Shown here one piece after another: positions 1 to 7,926 of a stretch of 64,000 bases of DNA (positions within the stretch are counted from its first letter, which is position 1; the number at the start of each line of letters is the position of its first letter). This DNA is from RGIG3013 sp045538935 (lineage in GTDB: Bacteria; Bacillota; Clostridia; Oscillospirales; Acutalibacteraceae). The position numbers were made by a program, and so were the translations under genes. The notes under the pieces were generated by a model. That model was not told the DNA's origin. It did not search any database and saw only the letters and a list, made by a program, of their open reading frames with translations. The stretch is from contig JAZQEI010000004.1 of NCBI GenBank assembly GCA_045538935.1, positions 9,613 to 73,612 on the forward strand, written 5' to 3'.

Positions 1-17
1 AAGAAGGGAAATAAAAG

Positions 18-824
18 ATGAAAAAATTTAAAGGAATTTTATTTTGCACCGACCTAGACGGAACGCTTTATAAAACCGATAAAACTATATCTGACGAAAA
101 CAAACAGGCTATAGAATATTTTAAAGAAAACGGCGGCTATTTTACATTTATTACCGGAAGACCGCCTGTTATTTCGGCCGATGTTTACAACTTTATAAAA
201 CCCAACGCACCAATTGGCTGTAACAACGGTGGTGCGGTGTATGATTTTGAGAATAAAAAATATATTTGGGCCAAAGAACTAGAGCCAAACGTCAGAATTC
301 TTATAGATTTTATAGAAGAAAATATGACAAATATGGGCATACAAATAAACACGTATGACGATATATTCTTTCACACCGATAACTCGGCTATGGAACGGTT
401 TAGAAGGCTTACAAATACAGAGCGTATAATAAAAAGATATAATCAAATATCCGAGCCCGTTTTAAAGGTGATTTTTGCAAGTGAAGATGAGGCGCAAATT
501 GAAAAACTGACCAAGCTTCTTGCATCTCACCCGTTAGCAGATAATTTTGATTTTATAAGAAGCGAACGCATTTTATACGAAATTTTACCCAAAGGTATAC
601 ACAAAGGCGTTGCACTTAAAAAAATAGCCGAGAGCCTAGGTGTTAAAAAGACCGTTGCGGTTGGCGATTACGATAACGATATCGGTATGCTAAATGCGGC
701 AGATATATCTTTTGCTGTAGAAAATGCGTCTTTAAGCGCCAAAGCGGCGGCAAATTATATAACCGTTTCTAACAATGACCACGCCATAGCCGCAATTATA
801 AATAAGCTCAATAAAATCTTGTAA
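18..824 (+). CDS. Cof-type HAD superfamily phosphatase
   Basis: Predicted cytosolic sugar-phosphate or flavin-phosphate phosphatase of the Cof (HAD IIB) family, 268 residues, the usual length. The nucleophile motif DLDGT is at residues 12-16 (Asp12, Asp14), motif II is the Thr in FITGRP, a conserved Lys lies in the GIHKG stretch, and motif IV is GDYDND near 216-221. The cap domain is the central insert. A purine-rich ribosome site (AAGAAGGGAA) precedes the ATG at the very edge of the window, so upstream operon partners cannot be seen. The natural substrate cannot be told from sequence. Confidence 0.9.
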   Translation: MKKFKGILFCTDLDGTLYKTDKTISDENKQAIEYFKENGGYFTFITGRPPVISADVYNFIKPNAPIGCNNGGAVYDFENKKYIWAKELEPNVRILIDFIEENMTNMGIQINTYDDIFFHTDNSAMERFRRLTNTERIIKRYNQISEPVLKVIFASEDEAQIEKLTKLLASHPLADNFDFIRSERILYEILPKGIHKGVALKKIAESLGVKKTVAVGDYDNDIGMLNAADISFAVENASLSAKAAANYITVSNNDHAIAAIINKLNKIL

Positions 825-853
825 TATTTTGTAAAATTTTGAAGAAATTACTA

Positions 854-882
854 TTGAAAACCATATAAAGTGGTTGTATAAT
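854..882 (+). promoter_or_regulatory. Sigma-A type promoter for the DUF3048 lipoprotein
   Basis: TTGAAA at 854-859, a 17-nt spacer, and a perfect TATAAT at 877-882, 30 bases before the ATG at 912. Read directly from sequence. Confidence 0.7.
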
Positions 883-911
883 AATGTCAGTACAATATTT
901 GGGGTGTTCTT

Positions 912-1946
912 ATGCTTAAAAAAATATCGGCCATTATACTGGCTTTATGCTTAATTGTGTGTGTGGGCTGCTCAGAAAAAACCGACGAAGAAATTATATC
1001 CTCAAGCGAAATAGAGGTTCCTGTTTCGTCTGAGCCTGAGCGTTTTGTAAATCCGCTAACAGGCGTTAAAGAATTAGAAAACGAGGGCGATACTTTAAAT
1101 CGACCGGTAGCTATAATGATAAACAATATGTCTAATGCTCAAAGCGTTCAAGCAGGCGTTTGCAAGGCCGACATCGTTTATGAAACCGAAATTGAAGGCG
1201 GTATTACCAGACTTTTAGGCGTATTTCAAGATTTAGAAAGCGTAGGTCAAATTGGTACTGTGCGTTCGGCTCGTTACGCTTATATAGATTTAGCAATGGG
1301 TCATAATGCAATTTATATTCACCACGGTCAAGATCCAACATATGCAAAGCCCCACCTTGCCGATGTAGACAGCATTGCGATACACGAAAATCTTTATGGT
1401 GATCGCATATCTAACGGTTTAAAACATGAGCATACTCTTTATACATATGGCGATGTGCTTTGGAAGGGCATAGGCACTAAGTTTAAAACCCAAAATAAGA
1501 GTGCAAAAAACTGGCAAAGCTTTGCCGCTGAAGATGAAACCATAACACTTACAGGCGGAACGGCCAATACGGTTTTAGTTCCATTCTCTGGTGATTACAA
1601 AACTAAGTTTGTTTACGATGCCGATAAAAAGGTCTACACCCGTTATTTTAAAGATACCTTAAGAAAAGATTACATAACCGGTGAGACCACGCAGGTTAAA
1701 AACGTATTTGTACTTTTAACAAGCATTACCGATTATCCCGACGGTCAGCACAGAAAAATAGATTTATCTAGCGGTGAGGGCTACTACATAACCAACGGTG
1801 CCTATACACCTATAAAATGGAAGAAGGGCGCCTCAACAAGTTCATTTAAGTTTACTAATGTTGATGGCACCGAACTTACGGTTAGCGCAGGCAATAGCTG
1901 GGTATGCTTAGCCTCTAAAAAATACGCTAATCCTAAATTTGAGTAA
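912..1946 (+). CDS. DUF3048 (YerB-like) lipoprotein
   Basis: A 344-residue secreted lipoprotein. The N-terminus is a lipoprotein signal with a Cys at position 20 in the context CVGC, followed by a Ser/Glu-rich linker. The body carries the hallmarks of the DUF3048/YerB family: RPVAIMINN, QAGVCKADIVYE, GGITRLLGVFQD, GTVRSARYAYID, and a C-terminal half matching the second YerB domain. The function of the family is unknown; the B. subtilis relative is membrane-attached. It has its own consensus promoter and a terminator downstream, so it is probably monocistronic. Confidence 0.9.
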   Translation: MLKKISAIILALCLIVCVGCSEKTDEEIISSSEIEVPVSSEPERFVNPLTGVKELENEGDTLNRPVAIMINNMSNAQSVQAGVCKADIVYETEIEGGITRLLGVFQDLESVGQIGTVRSARYAYIDLAMGHNAIYIHHGQDPTYAKPHLADVDSIAIHENLYGDRISNGLKHEHTLYTYGDVLWKGIGTKFKTQNKSAKNWQSFAAEDETITLTGGTANTVLVPFSGDYKTKFVYDADKKVYTRYFKDTLRKDYITGETTQVKNVFVLLTSITDYPDGQHRKIDLSSGEGYYITNGAYTPIKWKKGASTSSFKFTNVDGTELTVSAGNSWVCLASKKYANPKFE

Positions 1947-1959
1947 TATATTATTTTTA

Positions 1960-1997
1960 AGCGCACTAAAACACTATGTTTTGGTGCGCTTTTTGTT
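1960..1997 (+). terminator. Rho-independent terminator after the DUF3048 gene
   Basis: Arms AGCGCACTAAAAC and GTTTTGGTGCGCT, with one G-U type pair, followed by TTTTTG. It lies directly downstream of the stop at 1946. Confidence 0.8.
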
Positions 1998-2004
1998 AAT
2001 TTGG

Positions 2005-2033
2005 TTGACCCGATCAATAATATATGCTAAAAT
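2005..2033 (+). promoter_or_regulatory. Promoter for the SGNH hydrolase gene
   Basis: TTGACC (2005-2010), 17-nt spacer, TAAAAT (2028-2033), 29 bases before the preferred ATG at 2062. Its position supports the start at 2062 over the longer open frame that begins at 1939. Confidence 0.65.
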
Positions 2034-2061
2034 TAAGAAAATTGTTTTTGGGGTGTTCGCT

Positions 2062-2706
2062 ATGGCAAAGAGAATTTTATTTCAGGGTGATTCTATAACC
2101 GACGTTGGCAGAGTTGATGATACCAGATTTAGCCTTGGCAGTGGATATCCTTTGCTTGTAAAATCAAGTTTGGGTTATGATTATCCTAATAGTTACGAGT
2201 TTTTTAACCGCGGTATAAGCGGCAACAGAATAGTAGACTTGTATGCCAGAATAAAGGCTGATTTTATAAATATAAAGCCGGATTATGCAAGTATATATAT
2301 TGGCGTCAATGATGCATGGCACGAAATCGCATGGCAAAACGGCGTAGACACAAAGAAGTTTAAAACTTTATATAAAATGATGTTAGATGAGATTTTAACT
2401 GCATGTCCTAATATTAAGCTTATATTAATTGCTCCCTTTGTTTTAGAGGGAAGTGCAACCTGCAACACCGAAGAAATTCCAAACAGATTAGAACGGTTTA
2501 AACTAGACGTAGCCGAAAAAGCACAGGTTGTAAAAGAGTTATCACAAGAATATAATTTTTCCCTTATTGAGCTTCAGCCTGCCTTTAATAAGGCTTTAGA
2601 ACAAGCTCCGGCAGAGTATTGGACGGGCGACGGTGTTCACCCAACCCCTAACGGTCACGAACTAATTAAAAGACTTTGGTTAGAAGTTTTTGAAAATATA
2701 AAATAA
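2062..2706 (+). CDS. SGNH/GDSL hydrolase
   Basis: A 214-residue GDSL-family esterase or deacetylase, cytosolic because no signal peptide is visible. Block I is GDS with the nucleophile Ser11. Block III is GVND. The C-terminal DGVHPTPNGH supplies the catalytic Asp190 and His193. The frame is open from 1939, but the ATG at 2062 has a GGGGTG ribosome site and a promoter just upstream, whereas the longer start would run through the preceding terminator. Single-domain proteins of this type act on acylated sugars or lipids; substrate unknown. A symporter gene follows 12 bases after the stop, so the two are probably co-transcribed. Confidence 0.85.
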   Translation: MAKRILFQGDSITDVGRVDDTRFSLGSGYPLLVKSSLGYDYPNSYEFFNRGISGNRIVDLYARIKADFINIKPDYASIYIGVNDAWHEIAWQNGVDTKKFKTLYKMMLDEILTACPNIKLILIAPFVLEGSATCNTEEIPNRLERFKLDVAEKAQVVKELSQEYNFSLIELQPAFNKALEQAPAEYWTGDGVHPTPNGHELIKRLWLEVFENIK

Positions 2707-2718
2707 AGTGGTGTTATT

Positions 2719-4119
2719 ATGGAAAGAGAACGTTTATCAAGCCGTTTAGGCTTTATTTTGCTTAGCGCCGGTTGCGCTATTGGTGTAGGTAATGTGTGGA
2801 AATTTCCTTGGATGGCAGGGCAGTACGGCGGTGGCGCCTTTGTGCTTATTTATCTTTTATTCTTGGTAATTTTAGGCCTTCCTGTTATGGTAATTGAGTT
2901 TTCTTTGGGTAGGGCGAGTCAAAGCAGCCCCGTAGGACTTTACCAAAAACTAGAAAAACCAGGCCAAAAATGGCATATCCATGGATATGCTGCTTTGGTT
3001 GCAAATTTCTTGCTTATGATGTTTTATACATCTGTTACCGGATGGATACTTTATTATTTTGTAAGCTTTTTGTCCGGCAAAATGACAGGTATTTCCGATG
3101 CGGCATCTAGTAATATGTTCCCCAATATGCTATCTAATCCGGCTGTAATGGTAGGCTTTATGGCAATAGTGGTTGTAATGGGCTTTTTAATACTCTCGTT
3201 TGGACTGCAAAAGGGTGTTGAAAAAGTAACAAAGTATATGATGATAGCATTGCTTTTGTTAATGGTTGTTCTTGCAATAAACAGCTTTACTCTCTCGGGC
3301 GCAAAAGAGGGTTTAACCTTTTATTTAAAGCCCGACCTTTCAAAAATAAATGGAAATGTTATTGTTGGCGCTATGACACAAGCCTTCTTTACCCTAAGTC
3401 TTGGTATAGGCTCTATGGCGATTTTCGGCAGCTATATTGGTAAAGAACGTTCGTTAATGGGTGAATCAATAAACATACTTGTTTTAGATACGTTTGTTGC
3501 CGTGGTTGCGGGTCTTATAATTTTCCCCGCCTGCTTTACCTTTGATGTTGAGCCGGGAGCAGGACCCAGTTTACTCTTTGTAGCAATGGCAAAGGTGTTT
3601 AACAATATGAATGGCGGCAGAATTTGGGGCTCGTTGTTCTTTATGTTTATGGTGTTTGCGGCAATGTCTACCATTATTGCTGTGTTCGAAAACATTTTAG
3701 CTTGTGTTCGCGAAATTACGGGTTGGAACAGAGCTAAAGCCTGTGCAATTTGCGGTGTAGCAGTACTTGTACTATCGGTACCGTGTGCTTTGGGCTTTAA
3801 TTTGTGGTCGGGCTTTGTGCCGTTTAATACAGGCTCGTCTGTTTTAGATTTAGAAGACTTTATCGTGAGCTATTGTCTATTACCGCTTGGTGCTCTTTGC
3901 TACGTTTTATTTTGTGTTAGCAAAAAGGGTTGGGGCTTTGACAATTTCCTTAACGAAGCCAATGCAGGTAAGGGTTTAAAACTAAAGAAGTGGATGCGCC
4001 CGTATATGACCTACGTTTTACCCGCAATTATAATCCTTGTATTTGCTATTGGTATATTAACCTTCCCCTTTGCTGATAACTTTACCATTTTAGACTGGAT
4101 AAAGGGAATGTTAAAATAA
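2719..4119 (+). CDS. Sodium-dependent SNF family transporter
   Basis: A polytopic inner-membrane symporter of the neurotransmitter:sodium symporter (SNF) family, 466 residues with about 11-12 hydrophobic segments. The family signature GCAIGVGNVWKFPWMAGQYG is at residues 18-37, and TM1 carries the unwound Gly/Asn substrate and Na+ site. Bacterial members such as LeuT, MhsT and TnaT import amino acids with Na+. The exact substrate cannot be told. It probably shares the transcript of the SGNH hydrolase (12-base gap), and a strong terminator follows. Confidence 0.92.
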   Translation: MERERLSSRLGFILLSAGCAIGVGNVWKFPWMAGQYGGGAFVLIYLLFLVILGLPVMVIEFSLGRASQSSPVGLYQKLEKPGQKWHIHGYAALVANFLLMMFYTSVTGWILYYFVSFLSGKMTGISDAASSNMFPNMLSNPAVMVGFMAIVVVMGFLILSFGLQKGVEKVTKYMMIALLLLMVVLAINSFTLSGAKEGLTFYLKPDLSKINGNVIVGAMTQAFFTLSLGIGSMAIFGSYIGKERSLMGESINILVLDTFVAVVAGLIIFPACFTFDVEPGAGPSLLFVAMAKVFNNMNGGRIWGSLFFMFMVFAAMSTIIAVFENILACVREITGWNRAKACAICGVAVLVLSVPCALGFNLWSGFVPFNTGSSVLDLEDFIVSYCLLPLGALCYVLFCVSKKGWGFDNFLNEANAGKGLKLKKWMRPYMTYVLPAIIILVFAIGILTFPFADNFTILDWIKGMLK

Positions 4120-4130
4120 TTATTACAACA

Positions 4131-4158
4131 AAAACGGCGGGCTACCCGCCGTTTTTTA
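4131..4158 (+). terminator. Rho-independent terminator
   Basis: AAAACGGCGGG, loop CTA, CCCGCCGTTTTTT: a GC-rich stem with a T tract. The end of the T tract runs into the -35 box of the next promoter. Confidence 0.9.
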
Positions 4159-4187
4159 TTGACCTTTTTAACATATAATGGTATAAT
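4159..4187 (+). promoter_or_regulatory. Promoter for the SulP-GtrA-cysK unit
   Basis: TTGACC (4159-4164), 17-nt spacer, TATAAT (4182-4187), 27 bases before the ATG at 4214. The promoter abuts the preceding terminator. Confidence 0.75.
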
Positions 4188-4213
4188 ACTTTAGTTTTAA
4201 AGGGGAATAGAAT

Positions 4214-5503
4214 ATGAAGGACTTTTATCTTAAACCTAAACTGTTTTCGGCACTTAAAGGTTATACAAAAAACAGGGCTATAAACGATATTATTGCAGGT
4301 GTAATAGTTGCTATAATTGCTCTGCCGCTTTCTATTGCATTAGCCTTAGCTTCAGGTGTAGAGCCCGCTCAGGGTGTATATACTGCTATTGCTGCAGGCT
4401 TTGTGGTATCGCTGCTTGGCGGCAGCAGAGTACAAATAGCAGGGCCTACCGCCGCATTTGCAACCATAGTGGCCGGTGTCGTTGCCACAAGCGGTTTGGA
4501 CGGATTATTTATTGCTACCGTTATAGCCGGATTTTTGCTTATACTTATGGGTGTGTTTAAACTTGGCACATTTATAAAATATATGCCGCATACCATTACC
4601 GTAGGCTTTACGGGCGGCATAGCTGTAACTATATTTTTAGGGCAGATAAAGGACTTTTTAGGCATTACATATTCACAAGGCGTAAGACCTATTGAAACAC
4701 TTGAAAAGGTAGAGGCAAATATACACCATATTTCTTCTTTTAGCCCCATAGCCTTTTTAATAGGCTTACTTAGCCTTGCGATTTTAATTTTTTATCCTAA
4801 AATTGAAAAACGTTTACCTCCGTCATTACTCGCGGTTATAGTGGGCGCTCTTCTGGTTAACCTTATACCCGCTATAAATGAAAATGTTTACACAATAGGT
4901 GACCTTTATAATATTCCGCAAGGGTTACCCAAAATGGATTTTGCAAGTTTTGATTTTTCTGCCGAGAAAATTATTTCGGTATTGCCCAACGCATTTACAA
5001 TTGCTATACTAGCTGCAATAGAGTCGCTTTTGTCTTGCGTAGTTGCCGACAGTATGGTAAACTCAAAACATAACCCCAACAGTGAGCTCGTAGCACAGGG
5101 TATGGGAAATATAGCATCTGTTTTCTTTGGAGGTATTCCCGCAACTGGTGCTATAGCCAGAACATCGGCAAATGCCAAAAATGGCGGCACTACTCCGGTA
5201 GCAGGTATGGTGCATGCAGTTGTGCTTTTATTGGTTGTTTTATTCTTAATGCCTTACGCAGCCCTCATACCAATGCCCACCATAGCAGCAATATTGTTTA
5301 TGGTAGCATACAATATGAGTGAAAAAGAAAAGTTTATTAAGATTTTTAAAACAAAACAAATACCCGATATACTTGTTTTATTAACCACGTTTTTACTCAC
5401 TGTTATTTTTGACTTGGTTGTAGCAATAGCGGTAGGTGTGGTAATGCATATTTTGTTCGTACTCATTAAAAAAGTAAGGGGTCGCAAAAATGACCGAAGC
5501 TAA
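4214..5503 (+). CDS. SulP family anion transporter lacking a STAS domain
   Basis: A polytopic membrane protein of 429 residues, similar to SulP/SLC26 sulfate, bicarbonate or dicarboxylate carriers. Visible family features are the N-terminal DIIAGVIVAIIALPLSIALA helix, the AGPTAAFATIVAG segment and the IARTSANAKNGGTTPVAGMV stretch. The protein stops right after the last membrane segment at a basic tail, so the roughly 100-residue cytoplasmic STAS domain normal in the family is absent. The next gene starts 14 bases before this one ends, so no in-frame STAS coding region follows. Linkage to cysK two genes on makes sulfate or a related sulfur anion a plausible but unproven cargo. Confidence 0.88.
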   Translation: MKDFYLKPKLFSALKGYTKNRAINDIIAGVIVAIIALPLSIALALASGVEPAQGVYTAIAAGFVVSLLGGSRVQIAGPTAAFATIVAGVVATSGLDGLFIATVIAGFLLILMGVFKLGTFIKYMPHTITVGFTGGIAVTIFLGQIKDFLGITYSQGVRPIETLEKVEANIHHISSFSPIAFLIGLLSLAILIFYPKIEKRLPPSLLAVIVGALLVNLIPAINENVYTIGDLYNIPQGLPKMDFASFDFSAEKIISVLPNAFTIAILAAIESLLSCVVADSMVNSKHNPNSELVAQGMGNIASVFFGGIPATGAIARTSANAKNGGTTPVAGMVHAVVLLLVVLFLMPYAALIPMPTIAAILFMVAYNMSEKEKFIKIFKTKQIPDILVLLTTFLLTVIFDLVVAIAVGVVMHILFVLIKKVRGRKNDRS

Positions 5504-5903
5504 AAAAGAGTTTTTAAGATCTGTAAAATTTGTACTGTTTTCTATAAGCGCAGGAGCCATACAGATATTGAGCTTTACCGTTTTAGAAGAGGTACTGCAT
5601 ATAACACACTGGGTATCGTATTTGGTTTCACTTATACTTTCGGTTTTATGGAACTTTACGCTTAACCGCAAATTTACGTTTTATTCGGCAAGCAATGTGC
5701 CCATAGCAATGCTAAAGGTTGCCGGTTTTTATCTAGTGTTTACGCCGTTATCTACTTGGTGGACAGCGGTACTAACCGGCGATAAAGTAGGCCTTAATGA
5801 GTACATAGTTTTAATAGGTACAATGCTTATTAACTTTGTTAGCGAGTATTTGTTCCAACGCTTTGTTGTTTTTAAAAATTCCATTGATACCGCAAAAAAA
5901 TAA
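5490..5903 (+). CDS. GtrA family membrane protein
   Basis: A 137-residue protein with four hydrophobic segments matching the GtrA/DPMS-type family, including the typical LNRKFTF box after TM2 and the C-terminal FQRFVVFK motif. Family members are thought to move or anchor lipid-linked sugars (for example bactoprenol-linked glucose) in surface polysaccharide synthesis. The start overlaps the end of the SulP gene by 14 bases, so translation is likely coupled. No glycosyltransferase is adjacent; the surface-polysaccharide genes lie 45 kb away in the same window. Confidence 0.85.
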   Translation: MTEAKKEFLRSVKFVLFSISAGAIQILSFTVLEEVLHITHWVSYLVSLILSVLWNFTLNRKFTFYSASNVPIAMLKVAGFYLVFTPLSTWWTAVLTGDKVGLNEYIVLIGTMLINFVSEYLFQRFVVFKNSIDTAKK

Positions 5904-5920
5904 TTCAAGGTGATTTTTTA

Positions 5921-6847
5921 ATGATTTGTAATACTATTTTAGACGCAATGGGCAACACCCCCATAATAAGACTAAACAATATGGTCGGTGAAAACGATGC
6001 CGAGATTTTAGTTAAGTTTGAGGGCTTAAATGTAGGCGGCTCAATAAAAACACGTACGGCATTTAATATGATACAAAAAGCTGAGGCGCAAGGACTTATA
6101 AATAAAGATACCATTATTGTAGAGCCAACAAGCGGCAACCAAGGAATTGGCCTTGCTCTTGTGGGCGCAGTAAAGGGAATAAAGGTCAAAATAATTATGC
6201 CCGACTCTGTCAGCGAAGAGCGCAGAAAGCTTGTAGAGCATTACGGCGCAGAGGTAATCTTGGTACACGATGCCGGCAATATAGGCCTTTGTATAGAACA
6301 GTGTTTAGAGCTTGCATTAAAAATGAAAAGCGAAAATCCAAACGTGTTTGTGCCTCAACAGTTTGAAAATCCCGCAAATCCTGAAATTCAGCGTATTGGT
6401 ACTGCTGCCGAAATATTAGAGCAGGTAGGACACAAAATTCACGGTTTTTGTTCGGGTATTGGAACAGGCGGTACAATAACAGGCATTGGTGAAGTGTTAA
6501 AACAAGCTAATCCTAATATGACTATTTGGGCGGTAGAGCCCGAAAACGCCGCTATTTTGTCGGGTGGCTCAATAGGCACTCATGTTCAAATGGGTATAGG
6601 TGACGGAGTAATACCTGTAATACTTAATCAAGAAATTTTTGATGATGTTTGCATAATAAAAGATGAAGAAGCTTTACAAGCCGCCAAAGATTTAGCTCTA
6701 AAAGAAGGCATTATGTGTGGCATAAGTAGCGGCACCAATGTTGCAGCGGCTTTACGTCTTGCTAAAAAACTCGGTAAAGGTAAAACTGTAGTAACCGTTC
6801 TGCCCGACACAGCCGAGCGCTATTTCTCAACCCCACTTTTTGAATAA
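5921..6847 (+). CDS. cysK: Cysteine synthase (O-acetylserine sulfhydrylase), CysK type
   Basis: A PLP enzyme of 308 residues, the usual CysK length, forming L-cysteine from O-acetylserine and sulfide. The internal aldimine Lys43 lies in GGSIKTR, and the PLP phosphate loop is GIGTGGTITGIG. The substrate-binding loop reads PTSGNQG (residues 69-75) rather than the usual TSGNTG, so a Gln replaces the Thr that contacts the amino acid. This variant may alter substrate choice, for example O-phosphoserine. It lies 17 bases after the GtrA gene, with an AAGGTGA ribosome site, and ends at a strong terminator. Confidence 0.88.
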   Translation: MICNTILDAMGNTPIIRLNNMVGENDAEILVKFEGLNVGGSIKTRTAFNMIQKAEAQGLINKDTIIVEPTSGNQGIGLALVGAVKGIKVKIIMPDSVSEERRKLVEHYGAEVILVHDAGNIGLCIEQCLELALKMKSENPNVFVPQQFENPANPEIQRIGTAAEILEQVGHKIHGFCSGIGTGGTITGIGEVLKQANPNMTIWAVEPENAAILSGGSIGTHVQMGIGDGVIPVILNQEIFDDVCIIKDEEALQAAKDLALKEGIMCGISSGTNVAAALRLAKKLGKGKTVVTVLPDTAERYFSTPLFE

Positions 6848-6850
6848 ATA

Positions 6851-6887
6851 AAAAACGCACAAATCATTACGATTTGTGCGTTTTTTG
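6851..6887 (+). terminator. Rho-independent terminator after cysK
   Basis: AAAAACGCACAAATC, loop ATTAC, GATTTGTGCGTTTTTT. Long perfect stem and T tract. Confidence 0.92.
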
Positions 6888-6910
6888 TCTGATAGAAAGC
6901 TGAATATTTT

Positions 6911-6937
6911 AAAAAAGAGCAATAACGTGCAACTTTT
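6911..6937 (+). promoter_or_regulatory. Candidate AraC operator, copy 1
   Basis: A 27-bp element: AAAAAAGAGCAA, four variable bases, GTGCAA, then CTTTT. It matches the element at 10047-10073 at 22 of 27 positions. The two half-sites GAGCAA and GTGCAA are spaced 10 bp apart in direct orientation, as is typical of AraC-family sites. It lies about 50 bp upstream of the putative promoter of the araC-like gene. Confidence 0.55.
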
Positions 6938-6985
6938 GGATAATACAGTATATAGCAACTAATTCTTAAATATGTTTAAATATAA

Positions 6986-7014
6986 TTGAAAAAATGTTTT
7001 TGTTGTGTTAAACT
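6986..7014 (+). promoter_or_regulatory. Promoter for the araC-like operon
   Basis: TTGAAA (6986-6991), 17-nt spacer, TAAACT (7009-7014), 40 bases before the CTG start at 7054. Confidence 0.5.
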
Positions 7015-7053
7015 GTACTTACCATAGTTTTTTGGTTTAAGGGGTGAGCTCAA

Positions 7054-7926
7054 CTGAATACAAAAGTAAATGAACCCGTAAATTTCCCGTTTATTGTTTC
7101 GCGTGATGTAACATCTGGCGTTGATAATGTAGAAACAGTTCGCAAGGCCTTGCACGAAGCAATAGAAATTAAATATTTTTACGAGGGCACAGCAACTCTT
7201 TTAATTGGTACCAATACCGTGTCGGTAAAGGCCGGAGATATAGTTGTTATTAACCCGTATGAGTTTCACGCTACGGTAGACTGCGGTGAAAAAAAGGGTA
7301 AATACCATTTATTTATGGTGCCTTTAGACTTTTTTTCTAACAATCAAAAAAGCGACCTTAATCTACGCTCTCTCTTGCTTGTAGAAAAGAACTTTTTTAA
7401 GACTCTTATAAAAGATGAAAGAATGTCTAAAATTTTGCTCCGTATAGTGCAAGAAAATGCCGAAAAGCAACCCTTTGCCGAAATGGCAATAAAGGGGCTT
7501 TTGATGGAGTTTTTCTGTTTAATGTTCAGAAATTATACTCTAAACAAAGAAGAATCAGATTTTTTACAAAAAGAAACCTTGCGGTCATACAAACTTATAG
7601 AACCGGCTCTCAGACATATACGTGATAATTTCGCAGAACCCTTTACGGTCGATATGCTCGCAAATTTTTGCGGACTAAGTAAGCATTATTTTTGTAGAGT
7701 TTTCAAAAATGTTACGGGCAAAACGGCTATGGAATATTTAAGGGACTACAGAATAAAGGTTTCAGACGCAATGCTCACCAATACTGACAAAAGCATAAAT
7801 CAAATTTCTGAGCAGTGCGGTTTTGAAAGTGTAAATTATTACTGCCGTTGTTATAAGGCTCATTACGGCTTTTCGCCAAGTAAACGCAGAGCAAAAGGAG
7901 ATGCTCCATTTGAATCGTTACCTTGA
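7054..7926 (+). CDS. AraC family transcriptional regulator (probable CTG start)
   Basis: A 290-residue regulator. The N-terminal cupin-like sensing domain shows GTATLLIGT, VKAGDIVVINPYEFHA. The C-terminal third carries two helix-turn-helix units (VDMLANFCGLSKHYFCRVFK and INQISEQCGFESVNYYCRCY) and the closing GFSPSKRR motif. No ATG, GTG or TTG gives a full sensing domain: the first TTG is at 7150, without a ribosome site, and would remove the first strand. A CTG at 7054 has AAGGGGTGA five to six bases upstream and is the only well-placed start after the in-frame stop at 7045. It probably controls its own operon and the one beginning at 10147. Confidence 0.85.
   Translation: MNTKVNEPVNFPFIVSRDVTSGVDNVETVRKALHEAIEIKYFYEGTATLLIGTNTVSVKAGDIVVINPYEFHATVDCGEKKGKYHLFMVPLDFFSNNQKSDLNLRSLLLVEKNFFKTLIKDERMSKILLRIVQENAEKQPFAEMAIKGLLMEFFCLMFRNYTLNKEESDFLQKETLRSYKLIEPALRHIRDNFAEPFTVDMLANFCGLSKHYFCRVFKNVTGKTAMEYLRDYRIKVSDAMLTNTDKSINQISEQCGFESVNYYCRCYKAHYGFSPSKRRAKGDAPFESLP

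Noticed and set aside
1939..2061. Longer N-terminus for the first SGNH hydrolase
   Set aside because: It would be translated from the terminator and promoter region and adds a stretch unlike the family; the ATG at 2062 is well placed.
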